DNA of 64,000 nt from Dyadobacter sandarakinus. GTDB lineage: Bacteria; Bacteroidota; Bacteroidia; Cytophagales; Spirosomataceae. Of this stretch, positions 27,727 through 37,860 are shown piece after piece. The notes below the pieces were generated by a model that did no database searches, was not told the origin of the DNA, and saw only the letters and a list, made by a program, of their open reading frames with translations. The first letter of the stretch is position 1; every line of letters begins with the position of its first letter. Made by a program: the position numbers and the translations under genes. The stretch lies in NCBI RefSeq assembly GCF_016894445.1, contig NZ_CP056775.1, positions 2,668,001 through 2,732,000 on the forward strand, in the 5' to 3' direction.

Positions 27727-27924
27727 GTGCAGCACGGGATGACCAGGAGCGTCGCACACGCAAAACACAGAATGCAGTATATAAGAATCTTGAATATTTT
27801 GGAGGGAGCACGGGTAATTTGGATACCGAAAAACTTTTATCAGTAATACCGGCAAACAACCCTGTCAGAAGTAGACAAAGAACACTCCGGGAAGCTTGCT
27901 GCTCATCCAATCCGACAGAAAGTT

Positions 27925-30309
27925 ATGAACAGGCTCCACTTCAACATTGCACTGCGCACTTTCCTCAAAGGCAAATGGTATAATCTGCTGAATATCCTGG
28001 GACTGGCGCTGGGGTTGGCGACATTCACTTTTGTGTCCTTATATGTTGCCCATGAAACCAGCTACGACCAGTGGAACCCAAATATAGATCGTGTTTTCCT
28101 GGTGGAGCGCGAGCTGCCCAATGGTCCTTCCCCTTACACGCCCGGTAACCTGGCAGCGGCCATCAAGGGTACTTGCCCTGAGGTGGAGGAAACAGGCCGC
28201 ATGAACACAGCCCTGTTTCAACTGCCGTTTTTTACACGATCAGGAAGGTTTTTGATCAAAAAGTGGGTAGGTGCTGATTATTCCATGGCCAGAATCCTGG
28301 GCATCCAAGCCGTGGGATTTGAGCTGAAACCCGGCCCGGACCATGCTGTTCCTATGGTTTTGCTTTCCAGGCGCACAGCCGGCGTCCTGTTTCCGGGCGA
28401 CAGCTCCGTATCGGGTAAAACGGTGAATATAATGTCGCGCAGCGGGATGCCCATGACCATCGCCGGTGTAGCCGAAGATGCTCCCGGCAATACCAATCTG
28501 CAATTCGATTGCATCGGGTTCAGCCAGGACCTCACGCAGGGCAAAGACCAGAGCTATGCCAACCAGATCTACCAGACGTACCTGCTCGTCAAACCCGGCA
28601 CCAACATGGAGCTGCTCTCCAGAAAGATCGACAGAATATACAAGGAGGCGGCATTGGCGGACACCAGCCTGGTCGCCAGGCAAGCCCTGGCGATGGCCGG
28701 CAAGCCCGCTATTTACCTGGATCCCCTGAAAAACCTGCACCTCAAACCCCACTACTCTTCCCCTGTGAATGACCGGATCGTGAAAGGACTTGCCATCCTG
28801 GCAATTATCATATTGGTGGTCACCGGGGTGAATTTTACAAACCTGTATGTTTCCCAGGCTGCCAAACGGTCAAAAGAGGTAGGTATCAAGAAAGTCAGCG
28901 GCATGAACAAAAGCCAGATCATTTTCCAGTTTCTGGCGGAGATCTTTTTCCAATGCATGATCGCTCTGGCGGCCTCTTTGGCGATTGTGACTGCCGCCTT
29001 GCCGTACTTCAACCGGTTACTGGGTGTAAAACTGCTCCTTTCCGGTATCAGTATGGAAATTACCATGCAGATTCTTGCAGCACTGATCACACTCACCTTG
29101 CTGGCGGGACTTTATCCAGCCCTGGTGATGGCAGGGTTCAGGCCGGCCGAAGTTTTACGGGGCAACCAGTCCGGGAAAGGATCGTTTTCATGGTCAAGCG
29201 GTATCATCCCTGTGTTTCAGTTCACCTTTGCCATCGGCTTTGTCATTACCCTGATCATCATCAACCAGCAGATCCGCTACATGAAAACCGAAAACCCGGG
29301 CTTTGAAGCAGGGCAGGTCCTGTATGTAGACAACATGGGCATTTACAATCATCCTGACCAGTTTGAGGCGGTCGGCTCGCGGATCCGGGCGATTCCAGGT
29401 GTAAAAAACGTGACGGTTGCTTCCAGTGTACCGGGTGGAATCCTGCCTCCGTCTTATGAATATCTGGTTCAAAGCAAGGCTTATACCATGCAGACGATAG
29501 CGGTAGGATACAACTATTTTGAAACACTAAATATCGGCTTGAAGGAAGGGGCCGTCTTCTCCTCAACATTCCATAGGGATTCTGCCAGCGCGGTCATTAA
29601 CCAGGCAGCTGCCAAAGCATTGGGGCTTGCAAGTCCGGTTGGAACGGTGATCAGAGGACGGGCGGGCAGCTATACCATTACCGGAGTGGTAAACGATGTA
29701 AAAACAGCTGGATTTGAAGCCCAGGTTCAGCCTGCCATTTACCTGCTGCACGATCCTTTCGGCTTACCCAAAACCCAGATCATGATCCGCGCAGAAAGCA
29801 GCGCCATGCGGCCGGTACTGGCTGCTTTGAGCCGTGATTGGAGCAGTATCAACAAACTTGACCCGGACAATTTCAACTACCATTTTCTGGACGAGCTGTA
29901 TGGAAAGCTTTTTCTCCGGCAGGAACAACTGCAGTCGGTCCTCACCTGCTTTTCAGCCTTGGCCGTTTTCATTGCGTCACTGGGCTTTTTCGCTTCGGCA
30001 GCTCAGGCAATCCATTTGCGGATGAAAGAGGTGGCGATCAGGAAAGTGTTTGGGGCCAGGAGCGGGCAGCTGATGATCACCTTGGGAAAACCCTTTTTTT
30101 ATGTCATGCTGACCGCCAATGCACTGGCGTGGCCTGCTGCATTCCTGGCGGCTACCCAATGGCTCGAAACCTTCGCTTACAGGATTGATCTTACGTTTGC
30201 TCCTTTTTTAATTGCGACAGCCCTTTCCATTGTGATTGTTGCAGTTACGGTTGGTCTGCAAATGATCCGGGCTGTGCGATTTAACCCGGCCATGAAGCTG
30301 AAAGTATGA
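27925..30309 (+). CDS. FtsX/MacB-like ABC transporter permease
   Basis: A 794-residue inner-membrane permease with two MacB-like periplasmic domains and two FtsX blocks. It opens with NIALRTFLKGKWYNLLNILG, and the blocks carry SKEVGIKKVSGMNKSQI (about residue 315) and MKEVAIRKVFGARSGQL (about residue 695). It is related in architecture, but clearly diverged in sequence, to the permease at 2496-4901. No ATPase is encoded beside it. Its neighbours, an SRAP gene and a cupredoxin fusion, give no hint of substrate. Confidence 0.87.
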   Translation: MNRLHFNIALRTFLKGKWYNLLNILGLALGLATFTFVSLYVAHETSYDQWNPNIDRVFLVERELPNGPSPYTPGNLAAAIKGTCPEVEETGRMNTALFQLPFFTRSGRFLIKKWVGADYSMARILGIQAVGFELKPGPDHAVPMVLLSRRTAGVLFPGDSSVSGKTVNIMSRSGMPMTIAGVAEDAPGNTNLQFDCIGFSQDLTQGKDQSYANQIYQTYLLVKPGTNMELLSRKIDRIYKEAALADTSLVARQALAMAGKPAIYLDPLKNLHLKPHYSSPVNDRIVKGLAILAIIILVVTGVNFTNLYVSQAAKRSKEVGIKKVSGMNKSQIIFQFLAEIFFQCMIALAASLAIVTAALPYFNRLLGVKLLLSGISMEITMQILAALITLTLLAGLYPALVMAGFRPAEVLRGNQSGKGSFSWSSGIIPVFQFTFAIGFVITLIIINQQIRYMKTENPGFEAGQVLYVDNMGIYNHPDQFEAVGSRIRAIPGVKNVTVASSVPGGILPPSYEYLVQSKAYTMQTIAVGYNYFETLNIGLKEGAVFSSTFHRDSASAVINQAAAKALGLASPVGTVIRGRAGSYTITGVVNDVKTAGFEAQVQPAIYLLHDPFGLPKTQIMIRAESSAMRPVLAALSRDWSSINKLDPDNFNYHFLDELYGKLFLRQEQLQSVLTCFSALAVFIASLGFFASAAQAIHLRMKEVAIRKVFGARSGQLMITLGKPFFYVMLTANALAWPAAFLAATQWLETFAYRIDLTFAPFLIATALSIVIVAVTVGLQMIRAVRFNPAMKLKV

Positions 30310-30440
30310 GCACAGGCCCGTGTATCTTTCTCCAATAAAAATGTCCTGCATACCTGTGCTGAGCTGCAATATATATTGCTGGAAAATAAGAAGTAATGCC
30401 TGGTGGTAACACCGCCATTTACACCAAAAGCTTATTCCCT

Positions 30441-33400
30441 ATGAAGCCCAATGCCCATTATACCTTGCTGGCCATCGTTTTTTTGTTTGTTACAACGGTA
30501 AAAAAATCCAGCGGACAAGCAGCGAACCCGGGCTTTAACCCTAAGAAGGGTGATCGCATCATTTTGCTCGGCAATACCTTTGCCGACCGGATGCGCCACT
30601 ACGGCTATTTTGAATTGATGCTTCAGAAAAACTTTCCCGGCAGGCAGCTTACCATGCGTAATATGGGATGGAGCGCCGATGAAGTGGGACTGCAGCCGCG
30701 GCCGCTGAACTTTCCCGGATTTGGAGAAAAAACCAAAAGACTCACCAGCGGGCAGAATGAAGTAAAATTCCAGGGATTTACGCACGAGGGGGAGCCGATC
30801 GTCATGCCTGTTGCAATGAATTTTGACGGCCTCAACCAGGATCTTCACGATCAGCAGGCAGACATCATTTTCCTGTGTTTTGGCATGAACGAAGCATTCA
30901 AGGGGCCAGCCGGTTTGCCGCAATTTGAAAAAGACCTTCAGATATTTATTGAAAACCTGCAAAGGAATCAATACAACAATCGCTCAGCGCCGGTGCTGGT
31001 GCTCGTATCCCCTATCGCTCATGAAGAATCGGGCGGACATTTTCCTGATCCTGCCACTCACAATAAGGACCTTGCCCTGTATACCCGGGCGATGCAAAAA
31101 GCAGCTTCCGGAAAAGGACTTTACTTCATCGACCTTTTTACGCCCTCACTGACAAGAATGAGGCAGAAAGGCCGGGAAAAACTCACGATCAACGGTATTC
31201 ACCTCACCGATGCCGGTTACCGGCAGGCTGCCGGCTGGATGGCGCAATCGCTGGGCTTCGGAAGAATGCCTGACCTGAATACGGATAGCAACAAAAAGCT
31301 GGCAGCTGTCATCCGGATGAAGGATGATCATTTTTTTTACCACTGGCGTGCTGTAAATGGTGAATATATCTACGGTCGCAGACGGGAGCCTTTCGGCGTG
31401 ATTGCATTCCCGCCGGAGCTCCGAAAGCTCAACCAGATGACCGTCTCCCTCGATTCGGTAATCTGGAAAATGGGCGCAACCGATCAGGTTGCCGCTTACC
31501 AGCAAGCCCTTGAAATTGTGGACCGCCGCGGAAAGCCCGTCGACCCGATGCTGATACCCGCTGTGCCGATGACGGGCCGCCAGGAGGAAGCCGCCAAAGC
31601 TGCTGCGCACGCACATCACGAAAAAACATGGCCCGCAACCACCGAAAAGTTTAAACTGCCCGAAGGTTATGCAATCAATCTGTTTGCCTCGGAGAAGGAT
31701 TTTCCGATTGAAAAACCCGTTGCCGTGAACTTCGATGCGCGCGGGAGGCTGTGGGTAGCGACCATGCCGACTTACCCGCAATATTTCCCGGGCATCCCGG
31801 TCCACGACAAAATTGTAATCCTGGAAGACACCGACGCGGACGGAAAGGCCGACAAGCACACCGTTTTTGCAGACGATCTCTACCTGCCGCTGGGCTTTGA
31901 ATTCGGGAATGGCGGTGTGTATGTTTCGCAAGAGCCGGATATCCTGTTTTTGAAAGATACCGATGGAGATGGCAAGGCCGACCTGCGCGAAGTGATCTTG
32001 ACAGGGTTTGGCTCCGAGGACAGCCACCATGCAACACATGCATTCACATTCGGGCAGGATGGTGCATTGTATTTTAATGAAGGAACATTCCTGAACACAC
32101 AGGTGGAAACGCCTTATGGGCCGATACGTTCCTATGCGGGTGCCACCTACCGCTACGAGCCACGCACCGCCAGGCTGACGCATTACATTTCTTATCCCTA
32201 CTACAATCCCTGGGGAAGCGTTTTTGATAAATGGGGTACGCACCTGATCGGCGATGCGTCCGATGGTTCCAACTATTTTGCGCCGCCCATGACCGGCAAT
32301 ATCACCTACCCCGACAAGCATCCACGCATAGAAATGTTCACGGAAACACGCGTGCGTCCCACTGCCGGCATTGAGATTATTTCGAGCAGGCAATTTCCCG
32401 ACGAAGTGCAGGGCAACTTTCTGGTCAACAACAACATCGGCTTTCAGGGCACAAAGCAGCACCGGATCATTCCGCGGGGCTCGGGCATCGGCAGCAAGGA
32501 AGTGGAGGCAATCCTGCAATCAGAAGATCCCAACTTCCGTCCGATCGACATCAAATTCGGTCCGGATGGCGGCCTGTATATTGTAGACTGGTACAATCCG
32601 CTCATCTCCCACGGCGAAAACCCGCCCCGCGATCCCGCCCGGGACAAGTCGCACGGGCGCGTCTGGCGGATTACCTATAATGGAAAACCTGCGATGAAGG
32701 TGATTGACCTATCCCAGCAAACAATCCCGCAGCTGCTCGATCATCTCAAAGCCTATGAAGACCGGTTCAGGTACCGCTGCCGCGCCCAGATCCGCGAGAA
32801 GCAGGCTTCGGAAGTTTTGCCGGAGCTGAAAAAGTGGGTTGCGGCACTGGACAAAACGGACCCGCAGTATGAGCACAACCTGCTGGAAGGATTGTGGATT
32901 TTTCAGGATTTCGATGTGGTTGAGCCCGATATCCTGAAAACATTGCTCCATGCAAAAGAGCCTCAGGCACGTGCCGCTGCCACCAAATTGCTGCGCTACT
33001 GGCGCGACCGCATTCCTGCATCGCTGGACCTGATGCGAGAGAGGCTGAATGACGAATCGGCACGTGTCCGAATCGAAGCAATGGTTGGGTTAAGTCACCA
33101 TAATTCCGAGCAGGCGGTGAGCGCAGCAGCGGATATTTTCAACTATCCGCGCGACTATTACATGGACTATGCAATGCACGAAACGTTCCGGTTTCTGAAA
33201 CCCATCTGGCTGGCGGGTATGAAAAATGGGAAAAGCTTTGGCAAAAACCCGGAACAGTCGCACCGGTACCTGCTGAAACTTGCCAGCATTCAGGAACTGG
33301 CATCGCTGCCCCCGAACGCCGAAGTACTCACAGCCATCCTCAGCAGGCCCGGAACGGACGTTACAAAAAAAATGGAAGTCGCAGACCAGCTGGCCCGAAT

Positions 33401-34364
33401 CCGGAACACCGGAAAAGTGAAGGTGTTGCTGGATGTTATTCACGAAGAAGAAAATAGCCCGACATCCGGCCAGCCGAGCAGTGCACAGCAAGAGCTTGTC
33501 AGGCTTTTGCTTGCTTCCGGGCAATCCGATTTAAGGCAGCATCAGGCCGAATTTACACAATGGATTGAGACGGATACCAGTCGGGTGATGCAGGCCGTAG
33601 GCTTTGCGGCAGCTATTTCGGCGGGACAAGGTGAGCAGGATTTGCAGAAATACGTGCCGGAAAAGCGCGAAGCTTACCTTACTGGAATCTCTATGCTGAC
33701 AAACACGGATCTTAAAGCTTCGTTTTACAAAAATGTACAGAGAATGGCTCCGGAAACGCCGGCGGCAGCCTATCCTTTACTTATGAAAATGACCCTCGAA
33801 AATGAAGCTAAAACGCAGTCGGCGAAAGCGCTGGTGGCATCATTGAAAAACGTACCGGAGGCCGTACAGCAGTCGCAGGCATTTGCAAATGCCATTTCCG
33901 TCATGAAAACAATGGTGAACGCAGTGCCGGAGAATGACAGGAAAGATGTGCTGCTCATGCTTGAAAGTATGGGAACCATCGAGCTGAAACTAGTGGCAAT
34001 CCAGGCAAAAATGGCTTTTGACAAAAAGGAGCTCACGGCGCCCGCAGGCAAGATGGTATCGCTGGTGTTTGACAACCCTGACCTGATGCCGCACAATGTG
34101 GTGATTGTACGGCCGGGTACGGCTGAAAAAGTAGGCGAAGCAGCCGACGGAATGGGTAGTTTGAAAGACGGATTTGAAAGAAATTTTGTACCGGTTTCAC
34201 CGGATGCACTGTTTGCAACACCGCTGGTCAACTCCGGGAAAAACTTCCGGCTTGAATTCAGGGCTCCTGCCCAGCCGGGTGACTATCCCTTTATTTGCTC
34301 GTTTCCAGGTCACTGGCGGGTGATGCAGGGAATTTTGAAGATTACCGGGCCCGAAGCACGCTGA
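30441..34364 (+). CDS. SGNH hydrolase / sugar-dehydrogenase-like propeller / HEAT / cupredoxin fusion
   Basis: A 1307-residue secreted multidomain protein. The ATG at 30441 opens a signal peptide (MKPNAHYTLLAIVFLFVTTV); the open frame from 30396 only adds non-signal residues. Order of domains: SGNH-type hydrolase (about residues 30-275, GDRIILLGNTFADRM, GINGIHLTDAGYRQ-like C-terminal Asp/His block), a linker, a PVC-type dehydrogenase beta-propeller (about 410-750, with DTDADGKADKHTVF), HEAT-like helices (about 760-1190) and an azurin/plastocyanin-like domain (about 1195-1305). The copper ligands are visible: His1218, Cys1286, His1291 and Met1295. Related proteins usually also carry a CxxCH cytochrome domain; none is present. 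It probably oxidises or cleaves a sugar derivative and passes electrons to copper. Confidence 0.82.
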   Translation: MKPNAHYTLLAIVFLFVTTVKKSSGQAANPGFNPKKGDRIILLGNTFADRMRHYGYFELMLQKNFPGRQLTMRNMGWSADEVGLQPRPLNFPGFGEKTKRLTSGQNEVKFQGFTHEGEPIVMPVAMNFDGLNQDLHDQQADIIFLCFGMNEAFKGPAGLPQFEKDLQIFIENLQRNQYNNRSAPVLVLVSPIAHEESGGHFPDPATHNKDLALYTRAMQKAASGKGLYFIDLFTPSLTRMRQKGREKLTINGIHLTDAGYRQAAGWMAQSLGFGRMPDLNTDSNKKLAAVIRMKDDHFFYHWRAVNGEYIYGRRREPFGVIAFPPELRKLNQMTVSLDSVIWKMGATDQVAAYQQALEIVDRRGKPVDPMLIPAVPMTGRQEEAAKAAAHAHHEKTWPATTEKFKLPEGYAINLFASEKDFPIEKPVAVNFDARGRLWVATMPTYPQYFPGIPVHDKIVILEDTDADGKADKHTVFADDLYLPLGFEFGNGGVYVSQEPDILFLKDTDGDGKADLREVILTGFGSEDSHHATHAFTFGQDGALYFNEGTFLNTQVETPYGPIRSYAGATYRYEPRTARLTHYISYPYYNPWGSVFDKWGTHLIGDASDGSNYFAPPMTGNITYPDKHPRIEMFTETRVRPTAGIEIISSRQFPDEVQGNFLVNNNIGFQGTKQHRIIPRGSGIGSKEVEAILQSEDPNFRPIDIKFGPDGGLYIVDWYNPLISHGENPPRDPARDKSHGRVWRITYNGKPAMKVIDLSQQTIPQLLDHLKAYEDRFRYRCRAQIREKQASEVLPELKKWVAALDKTDPQYEHNLLEGLWIFQDFDVVEPDILKTLLHAKEPQARAAATKLLRYWRDRIPASLDLMRERLNDESARVRIEAMVGLSHHNSEQAVSAAADIFNYPRDYYMDYAMHETFRFLKPIWLAGMKNGKSFGKNPEQSHRYLLKLASIQELASLPPNAEVLTAILSRPGTDVTKKMEVADQLARIRNTGKVKVLLDVIHEEENSPTSGQPSSAQQELVRLLLASGQSDLRQHQAEFTQWIETDTSRVMQAVGFAAAISAGQGEQDLQKYVPEKREAYLTGISMLTNTDLKASFYKNVQRMAPETPAAAYPLLMKMTLENEAKTQSAKALVASLKNVPEAVQQSQAFANAISVMKTMVNAVPENDRKDVLLMLESMGTIELKLVAIQAKMAFDKKELTAPAGKMVSLVFDNPDLMPHNVVIVRPGTAEKVGEAADGMGSLKDGFERNFVPVSPDALFATPLVNSGKNFRLEFRAPAQPGDYPFICSFPGHWRVMQGILKITGPEAR

Positions 34365-34418
34365 GGTATGCGGAGGCCAGACCTGCATCTGCGGATGTTA
34401 AATGTTCACTAATTTTCG

Positions 34419-35009
34419 CTATTTCCGGAGTCGTTTTCTGATCCGGCTTAATGATGGGTTTGTTATACCCAAAAAAGAGGAAATGTGATAGGCCGGGATA
34501 CGCTCCACCAGATTCGGATGCGCTTCCAGCAGCCGCAGGTAGCGCTCTTCATGCGAAAAAAGCACAAATTCCTCGGTGCGCGTCTGGGCATAAGAAAAGA
34601 ACAGCTCTGCCAGCAGCCGCCCGAACTTTGCCCAGTTGGGACTGGCCTCATACAGCCTGTTGAGGTCTTTGTAAGAAATAAAAACGATTTCGGAATCTTC
34701 CAGGGCTTCGATATAGTACCAGCAGGCTTTTTGCGAAATAAAACTCCTGAAAGAGACGACAAACTGGTTTTCCGAAAAAAAGAAAAGGTTTTTGTCCGTC
34801 TGCGTCTTCGGGTCGTGATAGTAGATACGAAAGATCCCCTTGACGATCAATCCAAGGTCATTGCAGACCATACTCTGCATATTAAAAAAATCGCCTTTTT
34901 TAATGGTCCTCGGCTTCCAGAAAGGCTGACCTTCGGCAATGTCCTTGTCTGTCAGCGAAGCAAAATTCCGCAGGTGACTGGCCAGGATTTCATTTTTGTC
35001 GCTCATCAT
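34419..35009 (-). CDS. Crp/Fnr family transcriptional regulator
   Basis: A 196-residue regulator with a cyclic-nucleotide-binding-like beta-roll (FWKPRTIKKGDFFN... LIVKGIFRIYYHD) and a C-terminal winged helix (RIPAYHISSFLGITNPSLSRIRKRL). Bacteroidota carry many such proteins; their ligands are mostly unknown. It has two adjacent ATGs; the first is used. It is transcribed alone, convergent with the cupredoxin fusion gene. Confidence 0.9.
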   Translation of the reverse strand: MMSDKNEILASHLRNFASLTDKDIAEGQPFWKPRTIKKGDFFNMQSMVCNDLGLIVKGIFRIYYHDPKTQTDKNLFFFSENQFVVSFRSFISQKACWYYIEALEDSEIVFISYKDLNRLYEASPNWAKFGRLLAELFFSYAQTRTEEFVLFSHEERYLRLLEAHPNLVERIPAYHISSFLGITNPSLSRIRKRLRK

Positions 35010-35225
35010 ACGTGGTTTACTGACAGGAAAACGGCGCAGCTGAAAAAAAAGCAGGCAACTTTCCCGTAAACAAATTTACAAACGTCCCGATCTTCGCGAG
35101 CTGGCCGCGGCATAAAAAGTATGCGCTCTTTCGATCCGCAGTATTGGGTAAATTTAAGAAACATGGCCCATTGCCGACGAGGCATTTGCCTGCTTGCAAT
35201 GAGCCATGAAAGACGTCCGTAAAGC

Positions 35226-35816
35226 TCAGGCAGCAACCGGTGCATTATTGATTGTTTTTCCTAAACGAAAAGCCGCCAGCAAAAAGTAAAATGCACCAAA
35301 AGCTGCGTAACCAGCCAGAATATCCACCCCGGCGTCGGAGTTATTTGCTTTGAGAAAGATAGAAACACCCGCCAGCATTGACTGGCCGCCACTGATGATC
35401 ATCGGCCACTGACCGTCCAGTTGCCTGCGCCTGTGCAAACCCAGGATCAGCTGTATCAGGCCGGTCAGGATTGCCCAGGCACTAAATACGACCAATGCAC
35501 CTGCAATGCCTCTTTGCAGCGCAACCAGGACTGCAATGGTCGTGGTAATGCCAATGACGATGTTTACATACTGTGGTACTTTACCGGCAGCCGGCGGATT
35601 GGACCTGATGTCGAAAATGGTTGCGAGCACATCCCATGCCGGGTAAATGATGAACAGGATCATCGCAAGAGATGGGTTTGTTTTGGCTGCTACGGTGACG
35701 AGCAATGCCCATAAAACCGAGAATGCTGCACGGACAAAATAAAGGGTTCGCAGGGATTTGGCAGTTTCAGCAGCCTCGCTGCTGAAAGCCATGGCGGATG
35801 TGTCGGGTGACTTCAT
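35226..35816 (-). CDS. DUF308-like multi-helix membrane protein
   Basis: A 196-residue inner-membrane protein with about six hydrophobic segments. The pattern resembles HdeD/DUF308-type proteins (LYFVRAAFSVLWALLVTVAA, WDVLATIFDIR, WAILTGLIQLILGLHRRRQL). HdeD homologues are linked with acid or general stress, but nothing here shows that role. It is a single gene; similarity is by hydrophobic pattern, so the family call is moderate. Confidence 0.65.
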   Translation of the reverse strand: MKSPDTSAMAFSSEAAETAKSLRTLYFVRAAFSVLWALLVTVAAKTNPSLAMILFIIYPAWDVLATIFDIRSNPPAAGKVPQYVNIVIGITTTIAVLVALQRGIAGALVVFSAWAILTGLIQLILGLHRRRQLDGQWPMIISGGQSMLAGVSIFLKANNSDAGVDILAGYAAFGAFYFLLAAFRLGKTINNAPVAA

Positions 35817-36240
35817 GATGTAACATTTTTGTTATTTGCTACATCAAAATTCGGCATTGGCCGTGTCGCCGATTTTCACCTAAGTTAAAAACGGCAGAAA
35901 AAAACCGATTTATTTAAGATGAAACCGGCAGCATTGCCTGCACTCATTGCTGCTTGCCAAATGCTGCCAGGCAAGCTCCTATTTGTACACGGCAACTTCA
36001 ACGGATCAGGATTGGAATTTTTGCATAACTACCGGAAACCTACATCCGGTATCAGGTTGTAACCGGTCGTAGCTGTTTTTTCAGATATCCTGTCGTGCCA
36101 TGCAGCCTAAACCGCAGGTGGTGAAATGTACATGACAGTTCAACTTTTGTCCATTCTCTCCCGCCTTCCCGCCCGCCAATTTTGCATTCAGTTCAAAGGA
36201 GCCGGTACAGTGCCGCTCCCTCATCTTAACGCAATGCAAA
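35817..36240. other. Intergenic region without a gene
   Basis: 424 bases between two divergent genes. The only structure noted is an inverted repeat TACCGGA/TCCGGTA (36030-36036 with 36045-36051, 8-base loop). A weak -7-like CAATTTTG precedes the acyltransferase gene. No coding frame with a plausible start was seen. Confidence 0.6.
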
Positions 36241-37491
36241 ATGAAAAAACAACAGAACCGCACCCTGGGTGCATTTGAAAAAACATTCTGGCTGCTCGAC
36301 CAGATTGATTCCAAAGACTTCTGCCTGGCCGCAGACATTTCAGGAACCCAGCCCGTTGAAAAATGGCGGAATGCCATTGATTTGGCACAACAGCGTCATC
36401 CAAATCTTTCTGTGAAAGTGGTGCTGGATAAGTTGGGAAGACCCGCGTTGCAGCACGTCGACAATCTTCACATTCCACTCCGGGTTGTGCATGCGGAGCA
36501 AAATTACCGCTGGGAACAGGAAGTTGAAAAGGAGCTTTCTGTTCGGTTTAACACGCAAGAAGGTCCACTGTTAAGGGTTGTACTAGTTCAAAAAACAGAT
36601 AGCACTGTTTTGATTCTGGCTGCTAACCACACTATTTCTGACGGCACCTCATTGAGCTATTTGACACGCGACATTTTGCTGGCGATTACAGGAAACGAGC
36701 TTGCATTACTCGAACCGCAAGTATCCAATGACGAAACACTCGACTTGCCGGAAGACCTGCCTGCACAGACGGTCGATCAGGTTTTGGAACTGAAAATGAA
36801 GACGGATATCGTTAACCCATTAGTTTCCTCACACCGCTTTTCTGAAATCGTAACGCACAACTTGCTCGAACGTGCCCGACAGGAAAACACAAGCGTTCAC
36901 GGCGCTATATGTGCGGCGGTGTTAATGGCTTCACGGAAGTTGCGTCCGGAATGGGACGAGACGAGAATGGAGCTGGTTTCGCCCGTTTGCACGAGAGGCG
37001 CGCTGAACCTGGACGATAACTTTGGGCTGAACATTACCACGCAATCTGTATTTTTCGAAAACCAGCGGTACTTGTCCTTCTGGGATTTGGCAAGACTCGC
37101 GAAGGCGGGGCTCGCCGGCACTAGTTCAGCTGAATATACAACCGGCTATCTGTCGTTCTTCCGCGACCTGGTATTTGGTCATAATGATGTACAGCAAATG
37201 CTGGATGCCTTGAAGCAGGCATTTAATCATCACATTATGGTTACTAATCTGGTGAGGGTAAGATACAAGACAGATTTCGGGCCACTGAAATTGCAAGCCT
37301 TGTATGGCCCGATGGTGCGCTCGGGAAAAGGAATGGAACAGACAATCGGCGCATTGACGACCAACGGTTCGCTCTGCCTGACCAATACGAGCGATACACC
37401 CATTCCCGGCTTGCTGCTGGAAATAGAGCAGATTCTGGAAAAGGCTTGTGAGGAAAACGTGGTCACGAAGACTGCATGTTCTTTTCGATAA
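36241..37491 (+). CDS. Condensation-domain/acyltransferase-like protein
   Basis: A 416-residue protein of the CoA-dependent acyltransferase superfamily that includes NRPS condensation domains, PapA-type transferases and alcohol acetyltransferases. The active-site motif HxxxDG is present as NHTISDGTSL (about residues 124-133), and the N-terminal GAFEKTFWLLDQ and the later FGLNITTQSVFF segment fit the fold. It has no carrier-protein or adenylation domain, so it is a free-standing transferase, perhaps joining an acyl group to an alcohol or amine. Its 3' end overlaps the convergent hxlR gene by 29 bases. Confidence 0.75.
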   Translation: MKKQQNRTLGAFEKTFWLLDQIDSKDFCLAADISGTQPVEKWRNAIDLAQQRHPNLSVKVVLDKLGRPALQHVDNLHIPLRVVHAEQNYRWEQEVEKELSVRFNTQEGPLLRVVLVQKTDSTVLILAANHTISDGTSLSYLTRDILLAITGNELALLEPQVSNDETLDLPEDLPAQTVDQVLELKMKTDIVNPLVSSHRFSEIVTHNLLERARQENTSVHGAICAAVLMASRKLRPEWDETRMELVSPVCTRGALNLDDNFGLNITTQSVFFENQRYLSFWDLARLAKAGLAGTSSAEYTTGYLSFFRDLVFGHNDVQQMLDALKQAFNHHIMVTNLVRVRYKTDFGPLKLQALYGPMVRSGKGMEQTIGALTTNGSLCLTNTSDTPIPGLLLEIEQILEKACEENVVTKTACSFR

Positions 37492-37825
37492 GCATGCGCA
37501 AACGCTCATCGTTCTCATCGCCCCACTGTCCGATGGCGCCGATGACGGGAATGAGTGATTTCCCAAAATCGGTGAGATAGTATTCGACTTTTGGAGGCAC
37601 GACGGGATAAATGATTTTCCCCACCAGCTCGTGATTTTCGAGCTCTTTCAATTGCACATTCAACACCCGGCGGGATGCATCGGGAATTTTCCGTTGCAGC
37701 TCGCTGGGGCGTTGATGGCCCTGGTGGATAAACCACAAAAGCCGGATCTTCCACTTGCCGTAGAGCACTTCCCCGATCAGGTCGAGTCCGCAGTTTAGGT
37801 TGGGCATTGTCTTTCTTTCGTACAT
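37463..37825 (-). CDS. HxlR family transcriptional regulator
   Basis: A 120-residue winged-helix regulator. The sequence begins with the family hallmark MYERK...CGLDLIGEVLYGKWK and continues with RPSELQRKIPDASRRVLNVQLKELE. HxlR proteins commonly respond to reactive electrophiles or oxidants and control adjacent oxidoreductases. It is divergent from the SDR gene at 37955, with a perfect 22-base palindrome between. Its predicted transcript start (about 37823-37825) coincides with the ATG, so translation may be leaderless; an internal ATG at 37807 is the alternative. Confidence 0.93.
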   Translation of the reverse strand: MYERKTMPNLNCGLDLIGEVLYGKWKIRLLWFIHQGHQRPSELQRKIPDASRRVLNVQLKELENHELVGKIIYPVVPPKVEYYLTDFGKSLIPVIGAIGQWGDENDERLRMLIEKNMQSS

Positions 37826-37829
37826 ATTA

Positions 37830-37860
37830 CAAAGGTAAATATATGCCCCCAGCAGTTCAA
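37830..37860 (-). promoter_or_regulatory. hxlR promoter, TTG-N20-TAnnTTTG
   Basis: On the minus strand a TTG (37860-37858) is followed after exactly 20 bases by TACCTTTG (37837-37830), a full match to the Bacteroidota promoter consensus. The TTG touches the palindrome at 37860-37881. Confidence 0.75.

Noticed and set aside
31146..32519. 457-codon open frame on the minus strand
   Set aside because: It is antisense to the propeller part of the fusion gene at 30441-34364, has no domain or signal, and is explained by codon bias of the real gene. The same holds for long antisense frames at 5794-6609, 17133-18203, 18820-19914 and 48881-50053.
36030..36051. TACCGGA/TCCGGTA repeat as an operator for the acyltransferase gene
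   Set aside because: It is about 190 bases from the start, short, and without a nearby promoter consensus.
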